A stretch of 64,000 nucleotides of DNA from Mongoliibacter ruber (GTDB lineage Bacteria; Bacteroidota; Bacteroidia; Cytophagales; Cyclobacteriaceae): assembly GCF_003003005.1 (NCBI RefSeq), contig NZ_PVTR01000004.1:233764-297763 (forward strand). Direction: 5' to 3'. Positions within the stretch are counted from its first letter, which is position 1. Each line of letters opens with the position of its first letter. Below are positions 53,795 through 63,370 of the stretch, piece after piece. The notes under the pieces are model-generated. The model saw only the letters and a list, made by a program, of their open reading frames with translations. It searched no databases and had not been told where the DNA came from. The position numbers were made by a program, and so were the translations under genes.

Positions 53795-54928
53795 TTAAAG
53801 TCTTTGAGACCGAATAAACTTGGGGTGGTACTGTCTTAAAACATCCTGTAATCTAGGAGTGCCCAATCTGAATTTTCTAGCCACGATATCAACATTATTA
53901 TAACCATATTCCCACCTGAATTCTTCTGTAGACCTCAATTCAAAATTCCGGTTTCTAAGAATCTTACCGGGAAATAATGGAAAAGCAAACTGAAAACCGA
54001 CATTCAAGCCATTTTCTGTCATCGCTCCATAGAGTCCGATATCGATATTGCCATACTGTTTGATAAGATCTCCTCTTAGCCCTTTATCGTTGAAAAGAAA
54101 TTGGCCTGCAGTCAGTCCAAGAGAAATGGATGGCAGCCTAGGTAGCCGGTACTCGTAATTTAATAAAAAGGTAAACTCATCAAGCCTGTTCATATAAACG
54201 CCCGATTTGGGGAGAAAATAGAAACCTGTGAGCGAACTTTCTACACCAAGGCTCCAGTTTTTGTCCATAGGCATATAGCGGTATTGAAAATCCAGCCCAT
54301 ACCTATCGAAAAAGAACAAACCTCCTGTTATGGAATAGAAATGCCTGTTTTCAACAGCACGGAATAAATGTAAATGAGAAGGCGCCAACCTGATATTCTT
54401 TTCTTGGGCATCAAGGTTATTGGTGATTGGTAGGAGAACGCCGGTGTGCAAACTTACACCGGAGAAAAGATATATCCTGGTATCTAGAATAAGATTGGTT
54501 TTGTTTTGAAAGGGATCATCAAACTTCCCAAATCTTGCAGAAAAATCAGGACTGATCCTTACATGAAACCTGTACCCCTTATTGATTTCATTGTTCTCAT
54601 TGAAAAACAAAGTATTCTCTTTGGATAAATCATGAAATCCAAAATCATTACCGGAAAATTTACCGATGGGCTGATTGTGATAAGCAGGGATAAAAAAAAT
54701 GGCCTTCCCTCCTACATCCCCGATTATCTTATTGGCAAACACCATGCTTTGGTATGGATTTCGAAAAGTCCTATGTTCAAAATAAACCTCTAGGGTATCA
54801 TTTGACTCATTCAACATGACATTTTCAAAACCATTCTCATAAAGACGCGCTCTAACTCCATGCTGAGCAGAGACCAATGAGCACAAATGAAGCAGCAACA
54901 CAAATGAAAAGAAAAATTTATTTACCAT
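53795..54928 (-). CDS. YjbH-like outer-membrane protein, C-terminal half as a separate gene
   Basis: The 377-residue protein has a signal peptide (LCSLVSAQ). Its beta-rich body resembles the second half of the E. coli exopolysaccharide-associated YjbH: VRISPDFSARFGKFDDPF, DTRIYLFSGVSLHTGVLLPI, FDRYGLDFQYRYM and GLNVGFQFAFPLFP. It is probably an outer-membrane beta-barrel. It overlaps the next upstream gene by 11 bases, which encodes the matching N-terminal half. Together they suggest a split YjbH. Confidence 0.65.
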   Translation of the reverse strand: MVNKFFFSFVLLLHLCSLVSAQHGVRARLYENGFENVMLNESNDTLEVYFEHRTFRNPYQSMVFANKIIGDVGGKAIFFIPAYHNQPIGKFSGNDFGFHDLSKENTLFFNENNEINKGYRFHVRISPDFSARFGKFDDPFQNKTNLILDTRIYLFSGVSLHTGVLLPITNNLDAQEKNIRLAPSHLHLFRAVENRHFYSITGGLFFFDRYGLDFQYRYMPMDKNWSLGVESSLTGFYFLPKSGVYMNRLDEFTFLLNYEYRLPRLPSISLGLTAGQFLFNDKGLRGDLIKQYGNIDIGLYGAMTENGLNVGFQFAFPLFPGKILRNRNFELRSTEEFRWEYGYNNVDIVARKFRLGTPRLQDVLRQYHPKFIRSQRL

Positions 54929-55784
54929 ATCTTCTCAGTTCTCTGCTCTCAAATTGTAAAGGAAAGGACAAATTAAAGGCGGCTCCCAAATTCTTAAAAT
55001 CGTAGGCATTGACTTGAATTGAACCCACTTCTTTTAACTTCAGTAGCAAGCCTCCATGAATATCTTCACCATCGTATTCCACCATCAATCCTAACCAAGA
55101 AATTGGCTTCCAGGTCAAGGCAGTAAAAACACCATTGAGGTAACGGATATTGCGGGCCGATTTTGAATAAAATTTATAGCTTTGACCTGTTATGCCCAAA
55201 AATCTCCTGTTATTGGGATAACTATCCAGCACATAAGGTAATCCATATCCAAGTGTGTAATCAAAGGAACCTATTCCTGTATCAGTTATAGATTTTGATG
55301 CAACGATTACGTTATGGCCTAAATAGTCAGAAACAGAACCCGGAGGACTCAATATTAATACCAAGTCTGGCATTAATTTCTTTTCTTTAAATAAGCGCAA
55401 CCTCAAATCAGCGTGTCTATCTCCAATTCCTATCCTATCTCGATCAGGTAGCTGAGTGATATTCAAGTTGACCTCTAGAAAATCCGTTAATCCCAGCCTA
55501 AGACCAAAAATAATCTCAGAATAATAATCTTTCATGAAGCGATTAATGGCGTGGGATTGTGGAATATAGGCTACACTAAAACCAAGTTGACGATCAGTTT
55601 GCCACTTAGCAGAAGGCGTCATGATATGCCCTGCTTTACCCAATACATTTACCTGAGCCTGACCGATAAAAGGAATAAACAAAAAACAAAAAAAAGCAAG
55701 CCATACTTTGAGTATGGACTTGCATTCAGGGGTGATTAAAAGCGCAATAGGAAATGGTGGTTTAATCTTTTGACTCGGTATCAT
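54918..55784 (-). CDS. YjbH-like outer-membrane protein, N-terminal half as a separate gene
   Basis: This 288-residue protein has a hydrophobic signal near residues 27-43 (WLAFFCFLFIPFIGQAQ) after an unusually long leader, so the start may be misplaced; no better ATG is in frame. It contains the YjbH opening blocks: AGHIMTPSAKWQTDRQLGFS, LGLTDFLEVNLNITQLPDRD, a kinase-like-looking but unrelated DLRLRLFKEKKLMPDLVLIL, and VIVASKSITDTGIGSFDYTL. Its start overlaps the end of the upstream barrel gene by 23 bases. It acts in the outer membrane, probably with polysaccharide export (inference). Confidence 0.68.
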   Translation of the reverse strand: MIPSQKIKPPFPIALLITPECKSILKVWLAFFCFLFIPFIGQAQVNVLGKAGHIMTPSAKWQTDRQLGFSVAYIPQSHAINRFMKDYYSEIIFGLRLGLTDFLEVNLNITQLPDRDRIGIGDRHADLRLRLFKEKKLMPDLVLILSPPGSVSDYLGHNVIVASKSITDTGIGSFDYTLGYGLPYVLDSYPNNRRFLGITGQSYKFYSKSARNIRYLNGVFTALTWKPISWLGLMVEYDGEDIHGGLLLKLKEVGSIQVNAYDFKNLGAAFNLSFPLQFESRELRRYGK

Positions 55785-56493
55785 CTGTAATTTTAGTCAT
55801 TTTGAATAGACGATATCTCAATGAAACACCAAATTCAAGTCCTGACAGTTCTATATTTCTTGTCACAGAAGGCCCTCCAAAATCTGGAGTATACGATTTA
55901 TTGTAAGACCCAGTGTTGTATCTACCTTCTAACCCCAAGCCAATATTATCTGTGAAATAATACTCCAGACCAAGTTTGACATTCATACCATAATTATTTC
56001 CAGTAAACTCCACTGGAGCGATATTTCCCTCTCCAGTCGTCACGTTTCTATCCGCTGTGTGCTGAAGGAAATATCTATTTACCCCCAGACCAGCAAAAGC
56101 ACTCAATTTTTCATTTATAGAAATATTGTAGATCAAGCTAAGACTTGCAGGAATTATCCTTTGCTGAATGCTTTCTTCCACCACTAGGCCATTCGCAAAA
56201 GTAGAGCTGCCCGTGTAAGTATAAGACCAAACCCCTAACCTTCCTTCCAATGCCAATCCTTTATGGAGATTAACCTCTGCAAAAACAGCAGGCATAAGCG
56301 CAGCTGATGTAAAACCGCCTTGTTCTGAAGGAGCATTTATGAAGAAGAATCTTTCATCAACTTCTCCATAGGTTCTATTCCAATGCGATAGGGAAAACCC
56401 AAATTTCGAAACTTGCACTTGGGCAAATAATTCAGAGGAATACGAAGAAGAAAATATTAATAAGATGAGTATTTTAAATGATAGACTTTTCAT
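55762..56493 (-). CDS. Outer-membrane beta-barrel protein
   Basis: The 243-residue protein has a signal peptide (SSYSSELFAQ) and an eight-stranded-barrel pattern typical of OmpW/OmpA-like Bacteroidota proteins: LALEGRLGVWSYTYTG, LSAFAGLGVNRYFLQH, NYGMNVKLGLEYYFTDNIGL and LEFGVSLRYRLFKM. It is the second gene of an envelope operon that also encodes a lipoprotein (11-base gap) and the split YjbH. Confidence 0.78.
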   Translation of the reverse strand: MKSLSFKILILLIFSSSYSSELFAQVQVSKFGFSLSHWNRTYGEVDERFFFINAPSEQGGFTSAALMPAVFAEVNLHKGLALEGRLGVWSYTYTGSSTFANGLVVEESIQQRIIPASLSLIYNISINEKLSAFAGLGVNRYFLQHTADRNVTTGEGNIAPVEFTGNNYGMNVKLGLEYYFTDNIGLGLEGRYNTGSYNKSYTPDFGGPSVTRNIELSGLEFGVSLRYRLFKMTKITDDTESKD

Positions 56494-56503
56494 ATGATAT
56501 ATA

Positions 56504-57601
56504 TTAATTCCCTGATCCTTGGTTATGACAATTGTTCAATGAGGTTTGTAAAACATTATCGAGATTTGACTTAGCTGTATTGAAACTATTATTGATATTT
56601 TGCAATGATTGCTGAAGCAATATGCCTGCTATAGCGACCTCGTTGTCTCTCAATCTCTCATGGTATTCAAGGTAAAAATCATAGTTAAGATCAATTATGT
56701 ATTTGTAATAATAGCTATAGAGGAGTGTATAATATCTTAAATTATCCGCCAACTCAGGACTAAAAGTCTGAAGATTGTTTGCAGCATCTATGTTATTATT
56801 AATGTTTTCCCTCAAAGTAGTCAAGCTTGCTCTGTATTCATCTAATGCCGCCTGATCTCTACTTAACAGCCTTGCCTCAGCCTCAGCCACTCTTCTATTC
56901 AGATTTTGGTTTGCGGTTTCTATTCGTATTGCCCTTTGATTATTTAATTGTCCTAAGGCTTCATCATAAGCTTGATTTGCTGCAACAGCACATGAACCTA
57001 CAAGTGTACTCACTCTAACAAATTCAAGATCCAGGTCGAAACCAAATTCATCTTCTCCTGTCAACCTTCCTGAAGGGTTGATAAGCAAATCAGGAAGCTG
57101 AGGCAAGATCAATGAAGGGAAAAGCGAACTTACCGGGCTTGATTCAGCTGCCAAAATAGCTATTTGGAGAATGCTGTTATTTAATTCAACACCTTCTCCT
57201 AATAATTGATCTACTGCAGTTGAATTTAGGTTTCTTGCCTCACCTGTCAATAGCTCTTCTGTTTCATCATCTAGATCTACAACAAAATCTGAAACATTGG
57301 CTAAGAATTCTTTAGCTGTTTCATCAATATCATCTTCCGAGGTAGCACTTGAAAGGTTCGGCAGAATCGGTTCAATCGCATTGGAATTAGTAACTTCTGA
57401 ACGCTCAGGCTCTTGAATTACAGGCTCTTCCTCTTCCAAAGGAGGTAATTCAGCTATACTCTCAAAATCTTTGTTGATAAATTGATATGGTTGGATAAAC
57501 TCAAGATCTTGACTACTACAAGCGAAAAATAGTAGTGGGACAAACATAAAAATTATGAAAGCCTCTATTGAAAACTGTTTAAAATTAGTAAACATAAACA
57601 T
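56504..57601 (-). CDS. Hypothetical lipoprotein with coiled-coil region
   Basis: About 365 residues from the ATG at 57601; the frame opens at 57634. The lipobox is LLFFAC. An acidic, Pro/Glu-rich linker follows (LPPLEEEEPVIQEPER), then a helical region with NQRAIRIETANQNLNRRVAE that is probably a coiled coil. The C-terminal Asn/Ser-rich helices include LQQSLQNINNSFNTAKSN. No family is recognised. It is the first gene of the YjbH envelope operon. Confidence 0.7.
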   Translation of the reverse strand: MFMFTNFKQFSIEAFIIFMFVPLLFFACSSQDLEFIQPYQFINKDFESIAELPPLEEEEPVIQEPERSEVTNSNAIEPILPNLSSATSEDDIDETAKEFLANVSDFVVDLDDETEELLTGEARNLNSTAVDQLLGEGVELNNSILQIAILAAESSPVSSLFPSLILPQLPDLLINPSGRLTGEDEFGFDLDLEFVRVSTLVGSCAVAANQAYDEALGQLNNQRAIRIETANQNLNRRVAEAEARLLSRDQAALDEYRASLTTLRENINNNIDAANNLQTFSPELADNLRYYTLLYSYYYKYIIDLNYDFYLEYHERLRDNEVAIAGILLQQSLQNINNSFNTAKSNLDNVLQTSLNNCHNQGSGN

Positions 57602-57972
57602 TGAAATTTTAAAATGTTGTAAATCTTTCCACAATTAAAGGTTCGGATTTTCGAAACTATATAATAAAATGTGGTAGCCTTTTATTAAGTAAACAAAAGG
57701 TATATTACAGTAAACAAGGAGTTATTTATGCTCTGCATTTTGCTAGATGCAATTCATTGAAATGGCCGAAACTTCCTAAAAAAATGAGGTAAATACGCGG
57801 AAAAAACATCAATACAAAGAGTTGTATATATCTCACCTAAGTCTAAATCCCTAAGAGTTCTCAGGCACATGAATGGTAAAAAAATCAAATACTCGTCACG
57901 CTCATATTTTTTGAAAGAGGTAGGGAAACCAATATAAGGAAGGTTTTGTAAAGCTAAGGGAAACGTTCTTCT
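57602..57972. other. Noncoding interval upstream of the envelope operon
   Basis: Apart from the short upstream extension of the lipoprotein frame, nothing coding is visible. It should hold the operon promoter. AGTAAACAAAAGG and AGTAAACAAGG (57689-57721) form a short direct repeat that might be a binding site. Confidence 0.4.
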
Positions 57973-58533
57973 TTATGCTCTAAACTCTTTTTGAAAATCC
58001 TCTAATTTGTTTCTTGTATCTATCAGTTCCCTTTTCAATTGCCTTTCCTTATCAATCCAATGTTTTTTTGATTGCTCATACCGGCATTCAAGGTCTATAC
58101 AAATGTCCTTTACATCAGAAAAACTTGAATTAATTTTGAAAATGTAAATTAGACCTCCAATGATCATGATCCCGAATAACACATTCAATGCCAATAGAAG
58201 TGGATCGTTATGAGCACGAGCGGTTTGAATGGGGAGTGAGTTGACTCTTTTTTCTTCAGACAACAATGCAGCTTGCATGGCAACAACATTGAAAAGGCTA
58301 TCTTGCTTTTTGAGCAATAGAGACTTGTCAGTATTTAAGTAAGTCTTGAGGCTATCCCAATCTTTGACTGCTAATACAAAGTGGTTTGGACTATTGGCAG
58401 CGGCACCTAGACGGCTTTCAAACTCATCTAAAAACTGAGAACCTTGATAAGCAGCAAGGCTAAAGGGTAGTGTGAAAATTAGCATTAAAAATGTCAGTAG
58501 GCTAATTTTATGAGATTTCTCAATTTTCAACAT
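57973..58533 (-). CDS. Hypothetical membrane protein with coiled-coil tail
   Basis: The 186-residue protein has a signal peptide or first membrane helix (residues 10-28), a periplasmic part of about 85 residues, a second membrane helix (LLLALNVLFGIMIIGGLIYI, about 112-131) and a cytoplasmic charged coiled coil (QLKRELIDTRNKLEDFQKE). No family is recognised. It stands apart from its neighbours on the same strand. Confidence 0.65.
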   Translation of the reverse strand: MLKIEKSHKISLLTFLMLIFTLPFSLAAYQGSQFLDEFESRLGAAANSPNHFVLAVKDWDSLKTYLNTDKSLLLKKQDSLFNVVAMQAALLSEEKRVNSLPIQTARAHNDPLLLALNVLFGIMIIGGLIYIFKINSSFSDVKDICIDLECRYEQSKKHWIDKERQLKRELIDTRNKLEDFQKEFRA

Positions 58534-58676
58534 GATATTACCTGATTATGAATAATTTATTTCTGGTACAGTCGTTTGACATATTTTTCTATTAAATAGA
58601 GCTTAATTGGTGGATTATTCTAAAAAAGGTAAACGATATGTTTATTGATGTAAATAAATAGACAAATTCTAGGAAA

Positions 58677-58907
58677 CTAATGAATTGGGGAACAGACCTT
58701 GAACTTACCATTTACCTCATTATACTTTCGAAATTTTTCAATTAGATTTGCTTCAAAGCCTTGTTCATCTTTACAACATGTCTTTTTGACCATTCCTGAG
58801 GAGGTCTTGGTCAGCTGCACCAATTCTTCAATATTAGCTTTATGAACAAGTATACTCGGAGAAATCTCAAAAAATAAAAACTCTTTTAAGCCAAAATTGA
58901 AACTCAT
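58677..58907 (-). CDS. Possible small hypothetical protein
   Basis: A frame of 76 codons from the ATG at 58907 (MSFNFGLKEFLFFEI), or 94 codons from 58961. It includes a Cys-Cys pair (KKTCCKDEQG) and a charged helix (EANLIEKFRKYNE). No family is recognised. It is included because it fills its gap and has protein-like composition, but it may be spurious. Confidence 0.4.
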   Translation of the reverse strand: MSFNFGLKEFLFFEISPSILVHKANIEELVQLTKTSSGMVKKTCCKDEQGFEANLIEKFRKYNEVNGKFKVCSPIH

Positions 58908-59069
58908 GGGATATGCGATTGAGTAAGAGTTTATAACCACAAATAAGTCTAAAATTAACATTCTTCGAACCGCTTTTAGATTATTGGTTTAAAACATATC
59001 CTACTATACAAAAATAAAAACTAACTCTTGTATCAATTGAAATAACGTTTAAACGATTTTTTCTTCAAT

Positions 59070-61727
59070 CTAATTTTGACTCAGGGGAAACAAGGGCAAG
59101 TCTATAGACACCAATGTACCTTTGCCTTCCTCGGATTCGATGGTGATTTCTGCACCGATCAGGGTGACAAACTCCTTGACTATGCTAAGGCCTAGACCGG
59201 TACCTTTGATTCCTGTAGTATTTTTGCCTCTATAAAAAGAAGAAAATAAGCCTGATTTATCTGAATCTGGAATCCCAATTCCATAATCTTTGATCTCGAT
59301 TTTAATCACATCGACGATTTTTTCTACTGAAATTTCAGGTTCCTGTCTTTCCTTCGAATACTTCAGGGAATTGGATATGATGTTTTGAAGCACGTGGTGT
59401 AGTAAGTTCAAATCTGACATCACAAACCTGGCTTCCGGATCAATAACCAATTTTGGTTTTCGAGAATCACCTTTTACATTGATAGTGTCGACCAATTCCC
59501 CAAAAAGCTCCCTCAGGTCAATGCGGTCAAAAGAGGTTTTGATTTTCCCTTGCATGGACTTTTCTAGCATCAGGATCCCATCCAAAGTTTTCTCTAACCT
59601 GTCTACTTGAGTAAGGATACTCGTAGTATGCTTGTTTAATACATCCACAATCAAATTTGGGCTTTTTGCCATTTTCATCTGAATCAACTCCACACTTGAT
59701 GTGATGGTAGATAACGGAGTTCTGAATTCATGAGAGGCCATAGAAATAAACCTCGACTTAAGTTTATTCAACTCTTGCTCTTTTTTGAGATTCTCTTCAA
59801 TGAGGTTGATGCCATTTTTGATATCAGTGATGTCCTGAACTGTACCAAACAACCTGATATCATCTACAGAATGAAACTCTACGCTACCAATAAATCTGAT
59901 CCAAATATCATTGCCTTTGTAAGAAATCAAGCTTAATTCCAAATCGAAGGCCTTATTGCATTCAATCGCTTTTTCGAAGACTTCCATCAGTCGGTTTATG
60001 GGTTCTTCTGAAGGGAAGAAACTTGTCCATGTCAATTGCTGTAGCTCTTGTGTCGAAATTTGATCTATTTCAAGGATCTCTTGGACTTGTGATGATAAGG
60101 TCGGCAGTTCCTTGTTAAGAAAACTGGTATAACTCATTTCCCAAGTGCCGATTTTGGCAATCTCATTGCTTTTTTCCAAAATAACCTGGTAAAAATCATT
60201 CATGCGCTGAAGTTTGTTCAGCTCAGACCTATCCAAAATATAGAACACATAAAATGTCTTGCTATTGATCAATGTCCGCGAACAACTAACGCTGATTTCT
60301 TTGGCTTTGCCATCTTTTCTAATGATCCTAAATTCATTCAAGTATGACTTTTCAAGATCCGCAGGTCTGATATTACTGTCCTTAGAAACATATTCTCTAA
60401 AAAAATTCTTGCCAAGCACATTTGCTGAGGCCTCTCCAAAAAGTTCTTCTGAAAACTTGTTCCATCTGATAATGCCCCCTTCATCATCGATCAGGACAAG
60501 GGCTGTTCCAGCATTGTTATAAATGGACTTGATAGCATTGAGATTCTTTTTGTTTCTAAAAAACTGATAGACAATGATCACCAATAAAATGGCTAGTACA
60601 GCCGTAGTGATCACCAGTATTCTGATTTCTTGTAAATTGGCTTCTACAATCTTCTCATTGATTTCTTTGGTTTTGAGTGCTTCAGCATATTTTTTGTCAA
60701 GTTCTCTACTTCTAATCAAGTCAAGATAAATATTGGTTTTGTCTTCCGCAATCCTATTGTTTTTGCCTTTCAGGATTTCCACAAATTGTGAGGTATAGAA
60801 CTGAAGCATTTCGGAGTTGTTTCTCTCTTGATAATAGGAAATGACTTCTTCGTAAACCTCATTGACAAAAAATGAAAAATTCAGGTTGGGAATCATTTTG
60901 AGAGCAGCCTCCAGATATTCCATCATACCTTGGGTATCATCTTCATTTTTGTGAATCAAAGCAAGATGATACAAGGCACTCATGGTCGCATATTTCTGGG
61001 CATCAGAGCCTAATTGATCCGATATCCCCAGGGATCTCATAAAATAGTCTTTTGCAGATTCAAAATTTTCAGATTTAAACTCTATTTCTCCAAGGTAACT
61101 CAGGCAAGAAGATGCCAATTGATAGTTTTCAAGTTCAAGACTAAATTCCAGTGCTTTTTGAAATTTAGAAATTGCATTTTCCTTTTCACTGAGCATAAAA
61201 AAAGCCAGGCCCAAGTTGTGTGAGGCTATGGATTTTCTTTCCATATCCTGGGTATTGTCAAAAAAATCATAGGCCATTTTATAATATCCAAAGGCAATTG
61301 AATCCTGACCAAGTCTATTGAAAGTATTTCCGAGCGATATATTACAATTAGCGATCCCTTCCTGATTGTCTAAAGTTTCAAAAATATCCAAAGCCTTTTT
61401 GATGTATTCGATAGACTCAGCAAAGGAATATTGGGCCGAATAAACAGCAGACATGTTCCTAAAAGCAAAAGCTTGACCTTCATCATAATTGTATGACAAC
61501 GCAAGTTCTAAAGCTTCATTTGCATACTTCAAAGCTTTTATATTGTCCACAAAAGAATATCTTTTGCTGAGATCATTGAGACTGTCTATCATGATCAAAG
61601 TATGATCTTTTATGACAACATCTTGAGCACAAACCTCATTAAAACAAAGCAATACACTTAAAACAACAGCAGCTATCGATTTACCTATAATTAATTCTAT
61701 ATTTTCGCTTTTATATTTAATCATCAT
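59070..61727 (-). CDS. TPR-PAS sensor histidine kinase
   Basis: The 885-residue protein has a signal peptide or first helix and about seven tetratricopeptide repeats (residues 60-330, for example QEGIANCNISLGNTFNRLGQ). A membrane helix near 366-386 (ILVITTAVLAILLVIIVY) is followed by a PAS domain (NAGTALVLIDDEGGIIRWNK) and a second PAS/PAC. The HisKA box is SRFISMASHEFRTPLSTI, and the HATPase boxes are NIISNSLKYS, DYGIGIPDSDKSG and GTGLGLSIVKEF. The kinase is complete. The divergent receiver at 62010 is a likely partner. TPR kinases of this type are common in Bacteroidota, and their signals are unknown. Confidence 0.93.
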   Translation of the reverse strand: MMIKYKSENIELIIGKSIAAVVLSVLLCFNEVCAQDVVIKDHTLIMIDSLNDLSKRYSFVDNIKALKYANEALELALSYNYDEGQAFAFRNMSAVYSAQYSFAESIEYIKKALDIFETLDNQEGIANCNISLGNTFNRLGQDSIAFGYYKMAYDFFDNTQDMERKSIASHNLGLAFFMLSEKENAISKFQKALEFSLELENYQLASSCLSYLGEIEFKSENFESAKDYFMRSLGISDQLGSDAQKYATMSALYHLALIHKNEDDTQGMMEYLEAALKMIPNLNFSFFVNEVYEEVISYYQERNNSEMLQFYTSQFVEILKGKNNRIAEDKTNIYLDLIRSRELDKKYAEALKTKEINEKIVEANLQEIRILVITTAVLAILLVIIVYQFFRNKKNLNAIKSIYNNAGTALVLIDDEGGIIRWNKFSEELFGEASANVLGKNFFREYVSKDSNIRPADLEKSYLNEFRIIRKDGKAKEISVSCSRTLINSKTFYVFYILDRSELNKLQRMNDFYQVILEKSNEIAKIGTWEMSYTSFLNKELPTLSSQVQEILEIDQISTQELQQLTWTSFFPSEEPINRLMEVFEKAIECNKAFDLELSLISYKGNDIWIRFIGSVEFHSVDDIRLFGTVQDITDIKNGINLIEENLKKEQELNKLKSRFISMASHEFRTPLSTITSSVELIQMKMAKSPNLIVDVLNKHTTSILTQVDRLEKTLDGILMLEKSMQGKIKTSFDRIDLRELFGELVDTINVKGDSRKPKLVIDPEARFVMSDLNLLHHVLQNIISNSLKYSKERQEPEISVEKIVDVIKIEIKDYGIGIPDSDKSGLFSSFYRGKNTTGIKGTGLGLSIVKEFVTLIGAEITIESEEGKGTLVSIDLPLFPLSQN

Positions 61728-61934
61728 TGTATTTACTTATCCCGGTAGAAATCAAAAAAAAAATAATTCTGTAATTTATCATGACAATTTTAATTTGTTT
61801 GTTCTGGGGGTTTAATACGGCTCACTTCATTTTTATTAAATTACCTTTTATTTATTTATGTAAATAAAAAGTTTAATTAAGTAAAAATTATGCGCGTGTA
61901 GCTTTTATAAAAATTTTATAGAACTAAAATAATC

Positions 61935-62006
61935 ATGAAAAAAAATCCAAAGAATTTACTGTTTTTATTCTATATAGCTTATACTTGGATCCCAAATGTA
62001 GCGTAA
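61935..62006 (+). CDS. Possible 23-residue hydrophobic peptide ahead of a response regulator
   Basis: ATG 61935 to TAA 62004-62006 encodes MKKNPKNLLFLFYIAYTWIP plus three residues, ending three bases before the regulator start. The basic start and hydrophobic core resemble a small membrane peptide or a leader for coupled translation. Chance is a real alternative in AT-rich DNA. Confidence 0.3.
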   Translation: MKKNPKNLLFLFYIAYTWIPNVA

Positions 62007-62009
62007 GAT

Positions 62010-62378
62010 ATGAACCCAAAAATTGTCTTAGTTGAAGACGAAGAGATTTTAAGAGAAAACCTAAAAGAAATTTTAGAAATCAATAATTTTGAAGTTTCTG
62101 ACTTTTCGAATGGAAATCAGGTACTTGAATACTTAAAATCAAATAAAACATCATTAATCATTTCAGACTTGATGATGCCGGAAATGGATGGTCATAGGTT
62201 GCTTCAGCAAATCCGGTCTAATGAATGGACCAAGGATATCCCTTTTATACTCCTATCCGCCAAGATAGAGCAAGACGATAGGGATAAGAGTTTTGCTTTG
62301 GGTGCGGATCAATATTTAATCAAACCAATAAAAACCGTTGATCTGATTAAATCTATCAAATCGATTTTGAAAGATTAA
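62010..62378 (+). CDS. Single-domain response regulator (CheY-like)
   Basis: The 122-residue receiver has the acidic pocket VLVEDEE, the phosphoacceptor Asp in ISDLMMPEMDG, the switch LLSAKIEQDD and Lys in YLIKPIK. There is no output domain. It is divergent from the TPR-PAS kinase and probably relays its phosphate. Its last 4 bases overlap the convergent LytTR gene. Confidence 0.93.
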   Translation: MNPKIVLVEDEEILRENLKEILEINNFEVSDFSNGNQVLEYLKSNKTSLIISDLMMPEMDGHRLLQQIRSNEWTKDIPFILLSAKIEQDDRDKSFALGADQYLIKPIKTVDLIKSIKSILKD

Positions 62379-63109
62379 TTTTTGCTTTCTCTATGGGAGC
62401 CCACAAGCTCTCTTAACTCCTTATAAAATCCTCTTCTAATCGGAATTACATAGTCCTTTATTTGAATAACCTTTCCATTGAACAGCTCAATGGCATTTTT
62501 ATTTACAAGGTAAGATTTGTGCACCCTGATAAAAACTGAAGGGTCGAGCCTTGCTTCAAAGTCTTTGAGGATATCCCTGATAATGAAAGCTTTCTTCACT
62601 GTAAAAATCCTTGTATACAAGCCATCAGCCTGTGCATAAAGAATTTCTGAAGTGGGAATTAAAGATATAAAGCCCTTATCTCTGATTTGAATGGTAGTTT
62701 CTTCCTTCTTCTTTTTAGCACCAGAGCTTAGCCTCTTTTTATAGTTAGATAATGAAAGAAGCAGCGTGGTTTTCAAACTTTCCCTTGAAAATGGTTTGAG
62801 TAAATGCCCATCAGGGGACACATCAATCACTCTTCTAATGACATCATTCTCTGAGTAAGCTGTAATGAATACAATAGGTACATCAATTTTCTTTTTAACT
62901 TCCCTTGCCAATGAAATCCCATCCATATCTCCTTTGATCATAATATCCAAGATCAAAAGGTCTACTTTATTCAGTCTCAAAAACTCTTGAGCCCCAATAG
63001 CATTGTCAAAAATTGCGGAAACATTAAATCCCAAGGAGGCCAACAACTCCCTTAGGTTCATTGCCAATTCACGGTCATCTTCTACCAACACTACGTTGTT
63101 CACTATCAT
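62375..63109 (-). CDS. LytTR-family response regulator
   Basis: The 244-residue protein has a receiver (VVLVEDDRELAMNLRE, Asp in LLILDIMIKGDMDG, FITAYSEND, HLLKPFS). A basic linker follows (SSGAKKKKEET). The LytTR DNA-binding domain has IQIRDKGFISLI, ILYAQADGLYTRIF, FIRVHKSYLVNKNAIE and VIPIRRGFYKEL. No LytS kinase is adjacent, so it may be driven by the nearby TPR-PAS kinase (inference). Confidence 0.92.
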   Translation of the reverse strand: MIVNNVVLVEDDRELAMNLRELLASLGFNVSAIFDNAIGAQEFLRLNKVDLLILDIMIKGDMDGISLAREVKKKIDVPIVFITAYSENDVIRRVIDVSPDGHLLKPFSRESLKTTLLLSLSNYKKRLSSGAKKKKEETTIQIRDKGFISLIPTSEILYAQADGLYTRIFTVKKAFIIRDILKDFEARLDPSVFIRVHKSYLVNKNAIELFNGKVIQIKDYVIPIRRGFYKELRELVGSHRESKN

Positions 63110-63370
63110 AAATACATATTTATCTTGATCTGCCTTCGAATTAAAGGAATAAAAAGGTGAATCAAGAAATAAAGAAACATAGTGATAAATTAGGTAAATG
63201 AATAGGTGAGAGAAATCAGAAAAACAAAGGTTGAATTAGGTAATCGTTATTCTACTGAAAATATCAAAGTACATTATTTACAATAATCTGCAGAAATTAT
63301 ATAGGAAAATAAAAATGATTAAACTTGTATTTAGTTTTACACGGATTAAGAGGAAAAACACTCGTAAAAG

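Noticed and set aside
58677..58961. Full 94-codon version of the small hypothetical gene
   Set aside because: The first 18 residues look like chance hydrophobic sequence; I kept only the shorter, low-confidence version.
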